In this document: positions 21,872 to 32,910 of the stretch, piece by piece
How the letters are laid out: each line of letters begins with the position of its first letter
How positions within the stretch are numbered: the first letter of the stretch is position 1
Assembly: GCF_000003815.2 (NCBI RefSeq)
Contig: NC_049986.1
Span: 15,767,496 to 15,831,495, forward strand
Length of the DNA stretch: 64,000 nucleotides
Direction of reading: 5' to 3'
Source: Branchiostoma floridae
Lineage: Eukaryota; Chordata; Leptocardii; Amphioxiformes; Branchiostomatidae
Notes under the pieces: model-generated
The model's database searches: none
Told to the model about the DNA's origin: nothing
What the model saw: the letters and a program-made list of their open reading frames with translations, nothing else
Position numbers and translations under genes: made by a program

Positions 21872-22344
21872 CATCGCCTTTTGATTTGTGGCAGTCAGTT
21901 AGTTTTACGGGATGGAGAAGGTCAGAGAAGTGTGATGTAATTTGAAGACTCTCAACTCGAAATACAATCACCCTGCTTACTCTAAGATACGCCTAGTAGC
22001 TACTTCAGAGGAAGTCATCGTCTTTTGATTTGTAGTAGTCGTTGTTTTTCCGAGACGGAGAGGTTCGGATAATTGTGATGCAATTTGGAGACTCTCAACT
22101 CTAAATATAATCACCCTGCTTAGGCTTAGGTCACATTTCCAAAGCCGGGATGTTTTAAGAAACGAAAGATTAAAATGCGTACCTAGAAATATACACATAT
22201 CATGCCTATGAATCTTATTTTGACATTTTGTGTAATTTGATGTATTTATATTATTCTTTTCGCTCCCGAAAGCTGCCCGGCCAGGCCCCGCTTTGGAAAT
22301 GTGACCTAAGCCTAACTCTAAGATACGCCTGCTTGAGAGGAAGT
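21872..22344. repeat. Tandem duplication of ~140 bp, second copy carrying a MITE
   Basis: Copy A (21872-22015) and copy B (22016-22122 plus 22316-22344) share CATCG(C/T)CTTTTGATTTGT, GACTCTCAACTC, ATCACCCTGCTTA and CTCTAAGATACGCCT. Copy B is split after GCTTA by the element at 22123-22312. Copy A therefore shows the unoccupied site. Confidence 0.85.
22123..22312. mobile_element. PIF/Harbinger-like MITE, copy 2
   Basis: Terminal repeats GGCTTAGGTCACATTTCC / GGAAATGTGACCTAAGCC. The interior is nearly the same as in 9822-10009 (ATGTTTTAAGAAACGAAA, ATTTTGACATTTTGTGTA). Left flank TTA, right flank TAA, against an empty-site TTA in the neighbouring duplicate, which gives a 3-bp TWA target with one substitution. 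Confidence 0.85.
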
Positions 22345-23460
22345 CTTATTTTAGCACACGTTTGTAGCAATATCCACTCGTACCTTAGCGCTACGATACA
22401 GCCTACGGCGTCAAACATATGTCATCTAACTTGGATGTCGATTTTGTAATTAATGGCAGGAACTTACATGTCAGGTCCGAGATGTCGGGCGTAGAATCTC
22501 CCTTTACAAAACGTGCTGTCCTGACGTTGTACATAAGAGGCTTAATATCATGATATCAATGGTAAGAGGGAGGTTATACAAAACCACGTTGATTTATTAT
22601 ACATATCTAAGTGTGGGGTTTAACACTTTACACTTACAATTGCATACATGCATGTGGTATGTTACACCGTGTAAAGCTTAAACTTGATACATTGCACTAC
22701 GGGTTGTATATGAGATATCAGCGTATCTAAAGGTATCTTATGCCATACTAAGTCCATACTTGTAATAATGGTAACGACAGTTGGCATACATAGATTATCA
22801 GATGTCATTATTTCGACCAACCGGTTGTTCCGCATGTCAGAGGTCAAATTGGTGGAACACAGAGGTCATAGCATGGTCAGATGATAAATGTCCAGAGCAG
22901 TAGTGTCAGGATAACGCTGTAAAACCACAGCGATGAGTGTGAGCTTTTTTCCATCACGCTTGTAAGAGACACTTACACCCCTTCTGAAGCGCCTTTCAAT
23001 ATGTGCATGTTAAAAGCACATTTGATATCTATTTCGAATGACCTTGAGTACGCTGACGTCACTATTAGTTGGATCGATCTGCTTTTGTCCACTGAAATCG
23101 CCATGATAAGATGGATCCGTCTTCAGGACGTTCCAAAATATTTGGCCTGTGTGTCACGTCCAATCAGAGACGTGTTTAGATGATACACGTATGTAAGGAT
23201 GGTGCACAAGGCCGTTGAACCCGCCCGGCTGTAGGTATTGGATAATTGCTGGCGATGGGGTTGTAATTACAGTCGTATTTGTGTATGTTTGGCCACTGGG
23301 ACGGTCCGTTTTAGATGTCAGGGGTTTTCCTCACTTGTGTCTATACCTTCAGGACCATACCACGCTCTTGAACCCTACTAGTCCTAGCCTACAAGGTGTC
23401 ACTACTGTACTATACTACATCCTAGGGGTTATATTATTGTTATTTTGAGTACCCTAACTA
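22345..23460. other. Non-coding stretch without recognised features
   Basis: No repeat termini, promoter cluster or credible exon seen; only short frames. Confidence 0.5.
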
Positions 23461-23468
23461 GAAGGGAC

Positions 23469-23625
23469 TTCCCTAGCTCAATCTGTAGCAACCTCACAGT
23501 TGAGCTATACTGATTCCAATTGATGCCTGGAAGACCCCGGTTCAATCCTGGGTAGGGCATCTCGGTTGGGGCTGTACTCGTCTTTCAGGGGACATAAAAA
23601 AGGGGGTGGTCCCATTGTCGAGGAG
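23469..23625 (+). mobile_element. SINE family 2, third copy
   Basis: CCTAGCTCAATCTGTAGCAA (diverged A-box), CCCCGGTTCAATCCTGGG (B-box region), then GGGCATCTCGGTTGGGGC and CTCGTCTTTCAGGGGACA as in 7594-7752. The insertion lies about 190 bp upstream of the CCAAT box of exon A. Confidence 0.7.
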
Positions 23626-23799
23626 ATATCACGAGATATATCCGCTACTAAAACGTCAAGAAAAAGTGCTGACCCATGAACAACTGTGGACTACATGTAC
23701 AATAGGGTCAGAACGAACTAACAGCGAACGAACTCCAGACCTCACGACCACAAGATGATTACAAATGATTTGCCCCCGCAGCGAACCTATCAGATGTAT

Positions 23800-23993
23800 C
23801 TATCACCCCCGCAGACCAATCAGCTGGCCCGGGCCTCCCTGGGTCTGTGGAGACCTTGCTCGGCCACTTTGTTATCCGTTCTGGTGCGGTTGACACCTGT
23901 AGCGTGCGTTCGAACCTGTTGCCGGCTTCAGTAACCGACCTTACCACATCTGTACGTGTGCACCAAACCTCCATCTCTCAGCAAACCGACAAG
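23800..23993 (+). promoter_or_regulatory. Putative promoter and 5' UTR of exon A
   Basis: CCAATCAG at 23816-23823 overlaps the E-box CAGCTG (23821-23826). A short GC-richer stretch follows and runs to the ATG without a TATA motif. The start site cannot be read from the sequence; 23850-23950 is a guess from CCAAT spacing. Confidence 0.4.
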
Positions 23994-24015
23994 ATGAACG
24001 GCTGGGCAGCTAGAT
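23994..24015 (+). CDS. Candidate alternative first coding exon A (partial gene)
   Basis: The ATG has A at -3 (GACAAGATGAAC) and opens seven codons, MNGWAAR, plus one base (T) before GTGAGT at 24016, a strong 5' splice site. The exon ends in phase 1, as do exons B and C. Upstream is a CCAAT-bearing promoter-like stretch and no in-frame upstream ATG close by. The peptide is too short to recognise. I infer that it is the most 5' of three alternative starts of one + strand gene whose shared exons lie beyond the window. The open frame through it reads on into intron-like sequence. It could also be a chance ATG-donor pair, or belong to another gene. Confidence 0.38.
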
Positions 24016-26590
24016 GTGAGTTGAAGTTATTCTGTTGCATTCTGTTGTGGAAATATTTCGGTGGTTATGACGAACCGTGCGTGCAGCTGTAGCACTCTGT
24101 CTTTGACTTGTTTCGCCGAATTGTAAGAGATGTAATTACCTCTTATGACCTTTCTTTCATTCGGATTCCTGTTGTTCCAAGGACGAGTTTTTGAAAGGTG
24201 ATACATTGTCTTGCAATAACGTGCTCAATATGCGTACATTATCCGTCCTTCGACATTCATTGAAAAATCCTTCTTTTTTATATTCATGTATCTCTTTCAT
24301 TGTAAATTTCTTTGTGATGTAATTTGCAAAATATACCAACGTGCATGGAAGCCTAATGTTTTCCATATTGCCATTTCAAATTTGTCGAATATTGAAGCAA
24401 GATCTAAAATCTAAAGTAATGACATTTTTCCAACCGTGTATCTGCATGGTAGAATGATCCGTACCAAAGTCAACAGTGGCGTGTGTATTGGTGTATATCC
24501 GAATGATTTGTCAGCTTTACCTTATTGAATCAAAACCACAACTATTCAATTTCATATAAGTGTAGTTAAACTGTCTATAGTAACCAGTCAATGGCCTTGA
24601 AATAATGTGAAGGATAGATTTGTAATGGTCCAGAAAAAAAAGTTGCCACATGGACCAAGTGGGTCTATGTGTAACCATAAGTGTTAGTAGTTAGTACGAG
24701 TACAAGTTTGGCTGTCCATTTATTCTCTTTTCTGGAACAAGCTGTCAAACAGTCCAAAGTATGGGCCAAGGTTAGCTTGACGTCACTTCCGGTTTGGGAT
24801 TCTTCTAGGATTAGGATGGGGTTGAGTTGTAGTTGTACGTGGCGAATAAGCTGCGAATGAGTCTCAAGTAGTCCCGACTACACAAGTACCTGCAGCAGTG
24901 CGTAATGTTGAAATTTTCGAGGTGGTTTAACATTTGCTATCTTCGCTATCTAAGCCCTCCACCGCGAACTTACAACTGCCGCGAAAATCTGACTTCTGCC
25001 CGCCTACCCCCTTGTTTCAACCGCAACCGCGAAATCAAATGCCAGCCGCCAACATGCAGGCATTTTACAGAGTAACGTGTGTCTCTTTAAGTAGAATACT
25101 GCAAGTTCAGTAAACCAAGACACACAGTTCAAAGTCTATAGATTTGCAACTAGCGACACTGGCCTAATCTCGAAGCAGATGTTGGGGTAGAAAATTGTGA
25201 AGTTTTCTGAGCAGCCATTTCTATGACAGTACTAGAGTAGAGGACTCCATGTCAGAAAGCCGACTGGTCAGAGAAACTCTACATTTGCCCACCTTATCAT
25301 CTGTTTGGAAATGAGTGATGATCCAACATGTGCTCCAACATAGTTTGTTTTGTAACTTTGGAGAGGGCTTGTTTGTTTAGACCTTCATCTATTCACGAGA
25401 GCCTTAAATCGGGCCGCTTTTCATTGATTTTGTTGAAGGTGACGGAGATCTTTGATGGAGATGACAGAGAACATTCTTTACCCACACAACTACGTCATGC
25501 CCCTCTAGAACAAAATAGTTCGTACACCGCGTATCATAGCGTCCACAGCAAACAACTTACGTAAAGCAGCGCTGTGGCATGCAGATTATTCGTGCCTTTA
25601 TGAGCAATGCCGATATTAATATCCTCTTAATAGATAGTGACATGGCTTGGCCGGTTGCGTGATATGAGTTGAAATGACAAGTCATCAGGTAATGGGTTCC
25701 GTGGAGCTAGTGGAGCATGGCACATTGGTTGTACGTAGATGACTTGTCCATCGTTATTCTTCAAACATCTAAGTACACTTTGATGGAATGCAGTACTTCG
25801 TCTTAGGTTTGAACAACATCACACACGAATACATCGTAGAAAAGCTATTACAGTATCTTGTCTCCTCTAGTAAAATGAATACGACCCGCTACAGAGTAGG
25901 TAACGTTACATGAATTACACACCTTCATTATCATTCATACATAATCGTTTGAAAATAGCTATAGTGTCACCGAATAGGTAAGATACTCAGATCCTTTTTG
26001 CGAGCACCAAACAAGGAGCAGTACGTAAGGCATATATAGACCAGGTAGTTTGTACATCAGCATCAACAGGAATGTTATAAGTCCTTTCATGTTTTCGCAA
26101 GAACGCTGTCATCAACAGCATAACGTTTGCTTTTCCTGTCACCTGTTACATGTAGTGAGATCACTTCCTTTGTTTGACAGCTACGGAGAATGATAGGCCC
26201 AGTTCGTCGTACTCCTCACGCCTGTCTTTGCAGCATTCATAACTGGTTTTGGGATTCTTTTTGTAAGGCTTATTTATGGTGTTTTCCTATTGCAACTTTC
26301 TGGTATACAAATAGCCGATAGCAATCAGAATATCGATACACAATCGAAAATAAAAAGGTAAAAGAAGTGCCTAGCCAAGAAGCCCGTCATGAAGACTACG
26401 TCTTTGACTTTGTCCGTTACATGTTTTTGGTGTTAATCTCTGAATTAGCTTCGTGGGAGGGCGAAACATCACTCCAACTGTAGCCTCTTGTTTTGGGCCA
26501 CCCGTGCGGGGTACGATATTTCAGAAGGTGGGAGGATGTATCCAGTCGCTCAACTCCAGTCGTACGTGCACTCCTACACATCCTATAACA
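24016..26590 (+). other. Inferred intron or spacer after exon A
   Basis: Starts with the GTGAGT donor. AT-rich, with CCGCGAACTTACAACTGCC-type repeat words at 24905-25045, a possible decayed CAAGCAG-type MITE at about 25160-25315 and a LINE tail at 25367-25440. No exon is recognised. Confidence 0.4.
25367..25440 (-). mobile_element. LINE-like 3' tail fragment
   Basis: GGCTTGTTTGTTTAGACCTT, ATTCACGAGAGCC and GGCCGCTTTTCATTGA are the reverse of the tail at 14218-14316. Short and diverged. Confidence 0.45.
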
Positions 26591-26594
26591 ATGT

Positions 26595-26766
26595 AATCCC
26601 CAGGCAGATTTACCAGTGGCATAAGATAGTATCAAAGCTGGCCAAAGAGTACAGCTGGCCAAAGGGAGTCCTCAGCCACTGGTAACCAGACTCACTCCTA
26701 GGCCGGCTTCACTCCTCTGGCAGCATTTGATACTATCTTACTAACGTATGATCTGCTTGAAGATTA
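26595..26766. mobile_element. MITE with CAGGCAGAT / ATCTGCTTGAAG ends
   Basis: The left part reads TAATCCCCAGGCAGAT and the right ATCTGCTTGAAGATTA. The interior has GCATAAGATAGTATCAAAGC on the left and TTTGATACTATCTTACTAAC as its inverse on the right. Same family as 268-460. Confidence 0.7.
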
Positions 26767-27940
26767 CAACATTGTGCACCGGTTAGACTGGTACCTTCGC
26801 ACTCAAGGCCGTATAATTTACATGCCCATGAAGTCTGTTAGAGGCTATAGTTTGGTACAGTCAGTTGGCATGATAATAAGAAATCTTATTGACACGACAA
26901 AAGTACAGCGACTTTCGTAAGGTCTACATGTATAACAACTACTTACAGCACAACCAAACAGACATACATGGATATCTGTAGGTATGAATAAGTCAACATA
27001 TTGGGTCTACCTTATCATTTACACTATTCGTCCTAAGGTTTAAGCATTCGTGGATAAATTTGCCTACTTGCACACAGTGAGGGTTATCGCCTCCATGAGA
27101 AGTGAACAGCGTCATGGGTTCAACGACCTTGAGCAATGGGAGAGCGGTCTCACGTCAGAGGCGAGTTGTTCCCCTGACGTCTACACCCTGACCATGACCC
27201 GCCTGTACACACTCACTCTGACAACCTGGTCCCGTCTTCTGTGCAGATATAGACATATTTAGAACGCTTTATATCATCATACTGAGCCACCTTAGCAGGT
27301 ATATTGAGTTGGGCTTTGTGCCATGAAAACACTTGTTCTGTTTATGACATACAAGTAGTCCCATTGCGCTCGGTTTCTTGTGTTTCCGCGCAGGAAAAAG
27401 ACTAGAATAGTGCCCTAGAATATATCATGATAGAAAAAATACTTTACATCCCCCAAAAGCCAATGCATGCTAAGAACGCCACGTTTTTATCATCATTCTG
27501 TTTTATTTTTATACTGTGTATGAAGACAAAAGGCTAGTTGTAATGACCTCCTTCATAAAAGATGCATGGTATAATTGTGGAGGTGGTTCCGTTTCGGCTT
27601 GCACGTGAGAAAAGGGTTGGTCAAATGTTCATGACAGAATAATGGTGCTTGTGTCGGTAGCATGCTTTAATCATGTGGCTCTTTGTGCCAAGAGTTTTGG
27701 CAAAGGTCCCATGTTGAAACATGAAGGGTTGTCAAGTAAATTTAGACTAGTTATGATCAGCGACCCTCCAAATTCATCATCTGTTTTTTTTTTATTGGTA
27801 TACATATCAGTGAACAAGACACAGTGGTGATGTACTCTAGCAAAGCAAGCTAATATCATCATCACCACTGGGACAAAATAAGATAAACAAAGTACAAAAC
27901 AATGTAAGATAAAATAAAGTACAGCAGTGAGGTAAGGTGA
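26767..27940. other. Non-coding stretch without recognised features
   Basis: Only short frames; nothing recognisable on either strand. Confidence 0.5.
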
Positions 27941-27949
27941 TCCAACAAG

Positions 27950-28018
27950 TATATACATACATACATACATATATATATATATACACATATATACATATAC
28001 ATACATATGCATATGTTC
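27950..28018. repeat. TA/TACA microsatellite
   Basis: TATACATACATACATACATA followed by (TA)n and CATATATACATATACATACA. Frames on the - strand rich in Tyr/Ile/Cys/Met come from this repeat. Confidence 0.9.
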
Positions 28019-28763
28019 CCATTGTGCAGTAGCTGGAAAGTACTCGTAATGGGTGTCATGAGTTGTTTTGTTTAGAGAATACCCTCTTTAGGAAAAGCGA
28101 ACCTGTGATGTCCCCTGTACCATATATTGGAAGTAATTTTCAGAGTTAGATTACCGGGGCCCAATGTCAGCGTTTATCTTACACCAGCTCAGACTAATTT
28201 GCGAGCATCGGTGCTAAAGGGACACCGGGTCGCCCTCGGCCAAGGTCGGCCTCCCAGCTTTGTCCCACATTCAGGTCGTTTTATGGAACCCCCGTGTTTG
28301 TTTGCACTACTGTGTTTATCTTTGTGGCCGCTCTTATATTGGGTGTTCTTCAAATATTGACGATGCCGGGAATAGGGTGTGGACAATCCGGGGATTTACG
28401 CTTCTCGCGAGGTAGACAAACTTTGAGTGTGGAAAATCAACCGCGATCGGAAGTCCTGAATGTAGGGTGCATGCGTTTGTGTACCAGACTAAACTACAGG
28501 GAGAATATTTGCCGGAGGGAGTTTGGCCAGTGTAGTGACTTCCCGCCGACTGAGTATTTCCTGGCCAATCTAATAGAACGAAGACCTATATATACCCACT
28601 GACACGTCGTTAAGTACAGGTACTTTGACATGACTTGACATAATCGTCCTTGCCCCTTCGTGGGCCTTTAATAGTGAGTGGCATCCACCTTCTTCTGTCT
28701 CTGGTGGTCTTCCGAGCCTCGTGCCTTGAGGTACATTTGCATATTCTAAGTCCTTCTCGACAC

Positions 28764-28896
28764 TAGCCTCCATAGCAGGCTCTCTATGGGCTTTTTTGAC
28801 ACTTTTTGTACTGGGTCGCTGATTGCTGGCCTCTCTCATAGCCGCCCATTTCAAAAAGTGCCAAAAAAGCCCATAGAGAGCCTGCTATGGAGGCTA
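28764..28896. mobile_element. hAT-like MITE, 133 bp, near-perfect hairpin, exact 8-bp target duplication
   Basis: About 45 bp at each end pair with one visible mismatch. The left starts TAGCCTCCATAGCAGGCTCT; the right is its inverse, ending GGAGGCTA. CTCGACAC flanks it exactly on both sides (28756-28763 and 28897-28904). Eight-base duplications are typical of hAT transposition. The loop is only about 40 bp. Confidence 0.9.
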
Positions 28897-28971
28897 CTCG
28901 ACACCTCTTCTATGTGTTTTACAATATTCACCCCATTTTGCCAAATTCTCTTCTGTGTGCCCCGGTAGAAA

Positions 28972-29168
28972 TAGTCTCTACCAGACTGACTACGCTGGCC
29001 ATTATAGGGAGAAAAAATTGCCAGGGGAGTTTTGCTACCAGAATCGTTGGTCGGCCGCGCAGCCATGAGCCCTAGCGTGAACCTGTCCAATTTTCCCGAT
29101 TTTTTTTGCCGAATTCTACGATTCCCCCCCCCCCCCCCCCCCCCGGGAAAAAGGCCAGGGGGAGGCTA
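28972..29168. mobile_element. TAGCCTC/CCAGGC-type MITE with an internal poly-C tract
   Basis: TAGTCTCTACCAGACTGACT on the left and GGCCAGGGGGAGGCTA on the right. The interior shares GCCAGGGGAGTTTTGCTACC with 7122-7323. A run of about 20 C (29126-29145) follows GCCGAATTCTACGATT; in the sister copy the same place has no such run. The C run has likely expanded by slippage or is an assembly artefact. Confidence 0.6.
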
Positions 29169-29206
29169 GATAGATTCTACAAAAAGCCACAATTTATGAA
29201 TGGACG

Positions 29207-29306
29207 NNNNNNNNNNNNNNNNNNNNNNNNNNNNNNNNNNNNNNNNNNNNNNNNNNNNNNNNNNNNNNNNNNNNNNNNNNNNNNNNNNNNNNNNNNNNNN
29301 NNNNNN
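29207..29306. other. Assembly gap (100 N)
   Basis: Exactly 100 N, the size usually used for gaps of unknown length. It lies about 60 bp beyond the long C tract, which may have caused it. Confidence 0.99.
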
Positions 29307-29460
29307 TTCACCTCTCCGATCCTCCTTAGGTTACCCTAGTTTTAGGACCTTGGAAACACTCCCCTGGAGAAAGGCGAACTGTGTTTGCCATGTTTGGGCT
29401 CAAGTGCTGTGTAAACCTGAACTGTCGACGTCACAGTCGCGAGGGAGAGAGTTGTGCTAA

Positions 29461-29670
29461 GTTGGCGACCTCGCTGCGATCTAACATTTGACAGATCGCT
29501 CCACGGATTCCAAAGATAAAAACGATTATAACACTTTTTCCTTAGCGTTTTGCTGTCTTTTCACGAGTCATGCCTTCACAGTTTAAACTGTATGATATTC
29601 CGATTCTGAAGTCAAGGGTAACACAAATTAAATCTTATTCATGTCGCAGCCAAGTCGCAGCGCGATAGCC
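29461..29670. mobile_element. GC-stem MITE, copy 5
   Basis: GTTGGCGACCTCGCTGCGAT on the left and CATGTCGCAGCCAAGTCGCA on the right. The centre has TTTGCTGTCTTTTCACGAGT, GTATGATATTCCG and GAAGTCAAGGGTAACACAA, as in 15898-16145. Outer C/G runs are lost. Confidence 0.65.
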
Positions 29671-30440
29671 TCTTTCGCAGACTTTCAGAGAGGCGGCATT
29701 TTATTTTTTGGGAGCGCTGATTAGCGATTTTAAACATTGGCGAAAGGTTCTCTATGCCAATGAACAATGTGTTTTGCGACAACACTCCTTTTCACAACGT
29801 AGAGAACATCAGCTAATGTTGAAAATGGACAATATCAGATCTCCCCAAAGAAATAAGCGCCGCCACTAAAGAAAGAAGTCTGCGAATGAGGCTACGAGGT
29901 CTATCGCCATAGGGAAGTAGGCTAGGAGTAGGAGGACTGCGACTTCTCTACCAAACGCTTCTGCTTTGACTGATCTACCCTACATACATGTATAAGCCCT
30001 TCAGTGTGCAATTTACGATTCTAAGCATGACATTGTGTTGCTGGCCCTTTCAATTCACTGTCCGTGTGTTACCCTACCGATATGTTGTGTAGTGCTTTTC
30101 GTTGGTGACCTTGTCTTTTTGCATTCACCATACATTGCAATCATTATATATTCTTGTCCTATCGGGATAAGTACAGGCATACAGATGCAAAAGTCGCAAC
30201 GAATTCGAAGTACACGTGGTGACATTGAGATGTAAAACTTGGGTTCTAAAACTACTCTCATACATAGGTTCGGCTTCTTCTCGTCTCTTATATAAGCGAG
30301 ATGTCCTTGATGGTTTTAATTTTCACTTTCCAGTTCTGATGTAAGCATTAGCAGCTTGCTAATGTCTGGTACCTTCTCATGTAGATGCAAAAAATACCTG
30401 CAAAAGTTTGAATATTGCTGGAAAGAGCATGAACACATGT
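29671..30440. other. Non-coding stretch without recognised features
   Basis: Short frames only. No transposon termini or splice-flanked exon seen. Confidence 0.5.
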
Positions 30441-30447
30441 CACTAAC

Positions 30448-30945
30448 ATAGCCTTGACTTTGTTGGAGCATTTCGTGGAAGATTATCAACTCTACAGTCA
30501 TGGAGAGACTGGATAAGAACTAGATAAAAGTACTGTGTCATCGATCTAACCACCTGCGAAGTTTTGAATCAACTTAAAGGAAGACGAAAACATTGTAGCT
30601 GTCATAAATTTGGTGAGCATAACCTTGACTTTGTTGGAGCATTTCGTGGAAGATTATCGACTCTGTAGTCATGGAGAGAAGCGATAAAAACTAGATATAA
30701 GTACTGTGTCATCGATCTAACCACCTGCGAAGTTTTGAATTGTCATAAATCTGTAGCTGTAAATAAAGTTGTAGCTGTCATAAATTAGGTAAGCATAACC
30801 TTGAGTTTGTTGGAGCTTTTCGTTGAAGATTATCAACTCTACAGTCATGGAGAGACTGGATAAGAACTAGATAAAAGTACTGTGTCATCGATCTAACCAC
30901 CTACGAAGTTTTGAATCAACTCGAAGGAGGACGAAAACATTGGCT
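30448..30945. repeat. Three tandem copies of a ~170-bp unit
   Basis: Units start near 30450, 30620 and 30798 with (A/C)CCTTGA(C/G)TTTGTTGGAGC. They share GAAGATTATC(A/G)ACTCT, ACTGTGTCATCGATCTAACC and ACGAAGTTTTGAAT-like words. Unit 2 has GAGAGAAGCGATAAAAAC where units 1 and 3 have GAGAGACTGGATAAGAAC. Between units 2 and 3 lies an extra short duplicated piece with TGTAGCTGTCATAAAT. Confidence 0.85.
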
Positions 30946-31019
30946 TAGCTGATAAAGTCGATTAGAAATTCCCCAAATGATTGTAAAAGCCTCCAATGAT
31001 TGTAAGAAACTTATCCCAT

Positions 31020-31131
31020 ACTACAACTCCTGTATTAGTTAGATAAGCCTTAAGTTGAGTTATAGCACTGTAGTTATGTAGATGCCATACTTTGTACCTC
31101 GTACAATTGTTGTGCAATAAAGTTATTATTA
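31020..31131 (+). mobile_element. LINE-like 3' end, (TTA)n-tailed
   Basis: GATGCCATACTTTGTACCTC, GTACAATTGTTGTGCAATAA, AGTTATTATT. The reverse complement is found at 36975-37045, so it is a dispersed retroposon tail with a polyadenylation-type AATAAA-like word. Confidence 0.55.
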
Positions 31132-32380
31132 TATTTGTCATGAATTGTTGCTAATAGCCAGAGAGCGGATCAAACTGCCTATTAAAAGTTGCATCTTTTA
31201 ATTCTCCACACTAAGCCTAGTAGTAGTAGTGGAGCCATGCGGTGTGAACAGCCCAAATCAAAGCGATATAAAATAAAGTTATAAACAGCCGAATTTGGAA
31301 GAATCAAGCTTGAACACTTATACTTCTTCCCCGGTGTAACGAACAGATGGTCTGGGGAGTATTTCAAATATACAAAGGCGGGCCCAGCAGACTTAAACAT
31401 GATCCAGTATTGAAAGTAAACGTGACAAAACTAACAAACAGACAGGAACCAGGAAGGTACCCTTGTTTTAGGTAGTAAGTTATTTCTGCGATTGATAACC
31501 CTTTGTGTGATGAAAGCACATGTGTTACCCCAATCTCTCCGACATATCGCCACATAGAAAGCAAAAAAAAAATTTCTTTTCTTTTTTTACAATAATCACA
31601 AACCCACTTGCCATTAAAGTAGTACTATTGCCAAAAAGACGGACTATTCTCCAGCCCGGCTGCTTCCAAAAGAGGAGTCAATCTCCAGTTAAGAAAGAGG
31701 GAACATCTATAGATACCAATACCTTTTACGTTATTGCATATTCCCCATGTGTTCCCTTGAAATTAGGCCTTTGGGCACAAGTTTGCAAACGAAAAGATAA
31801 AAGAAAACTGAAGATATGTCTGTAAAACAGAAGCTTCAACGGGAAGCCATGTCAAGATTTGCACATTTTTGTAGTAGTCGAACAGCTATGAAGTGAAAAT
31901 TTAGAGGGTAAGTCCCTATATTTTTCCGTGTTGGAAGTAAAGTTTGGCAATTTCCTTTATAGCTATGAATTGATTTTCATAAATCGAGGTCATTTTCAAT
32001 CAGTAAACTTCAAAAACATGATTTAATTCACTAAGAAAGAAATTGATTTTATGCTCTAATAATTCAATTCCGTCATCGTCAATATGTAACCTATCAATCA
32101 ATCAGCATCAATCTTGATCTTCATATTAAAAATTGTAATTTATAGACAGGATGTAGTCTTCTCCAAATTTGGCAGTTTTGACACATGCCTACTGATTTTG
32201 CGTTGCTTCAACACGTAAGTAATTTCACATAGTTCACCCCTCCCCTTTCTACCACCCTGCCCGTCCATCACTTAAAACCCTACCTATGATGGATGAGGAA
32301 GGACGAGGCTTTTAGAAATATTACTCTCGTTTTTCTAGGCCGAGGCCGTGTCCTTAGCTGCCCGAGATGTGTCAAAACAC
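31132..32380. other. Non-coding, AT-rich stretch without recognised features
   Basis: Frames up to 101 codons (31520-31825) are Lys/Phe-rich and match nothing I recognise. Confidence 0.5.
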
Positions 32381-32820
32381 CATTAGAATCTAGTTAGAAG
32401 CTCACTGTAACATTTGTTGTTTTTTTCTTTAAATTATCATAAAATTTAATCAGCATAAGCAAAAGTTTAAAAGATTAGCCTTAGATGAATACTAAGTGTA
32501 CGCAAAATACAAGAGGTACCACGCTGCTGGTAGAATTAAAACAAAGTACGTATACAAAAATAGAATTTTTTTATGCCCATGTCGTTAACAGAACACATAA
32601 ACACGAGACCATTAGAATCTAGTTACTTGTAAGCTCACTGTTAAACTTGTTTTGTTCTCCTTCAAATTATCATAAACGTACAATAACAAAGTAGTGACGC
32701 ACTGAAGTTTACAAAACTTCCTTTGACGTCGTCCCCTAACATATACAAGCATATAAACAAAAGCTGAAAATAAATATTAAGTGTAGACAAAATACTAGAG
32801 ACCATGATAAGACTGTCGAC
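32381..32820. repeat. Diverged tandem duplication, period about 228 bp
   Basis: ACCATTAGAATCTAGTTA, AGCTCACTGT, TCAAATTATCATAAA and TAAGTGTA(C/G)(G/A)CAAAATAC(A/T)AGAG occur once near 32380-32515 and again near 32608-32805. Confidence 0.65.
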
Positions 32821-32910
32821 AGAGTAAATAGGGTAGGAAAAATTACCACCTCTACCCTATTTCAAGGTTATTAACATGACACATTACCACAGAGGTCAGA
32901 CTTAAGTTAA

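Noticed and set aside
27671-28059. Tyr/Ile/Cys/Met-rich - strand proteins
   Set aside because: They translate a TA/TACA microsatellite.
29126-29145. Poly-C tract as a regulatory element
   Set aside because: Homopolymer inside a MITE next to an assembly gap; slippage or sequencing artefact is likelier.
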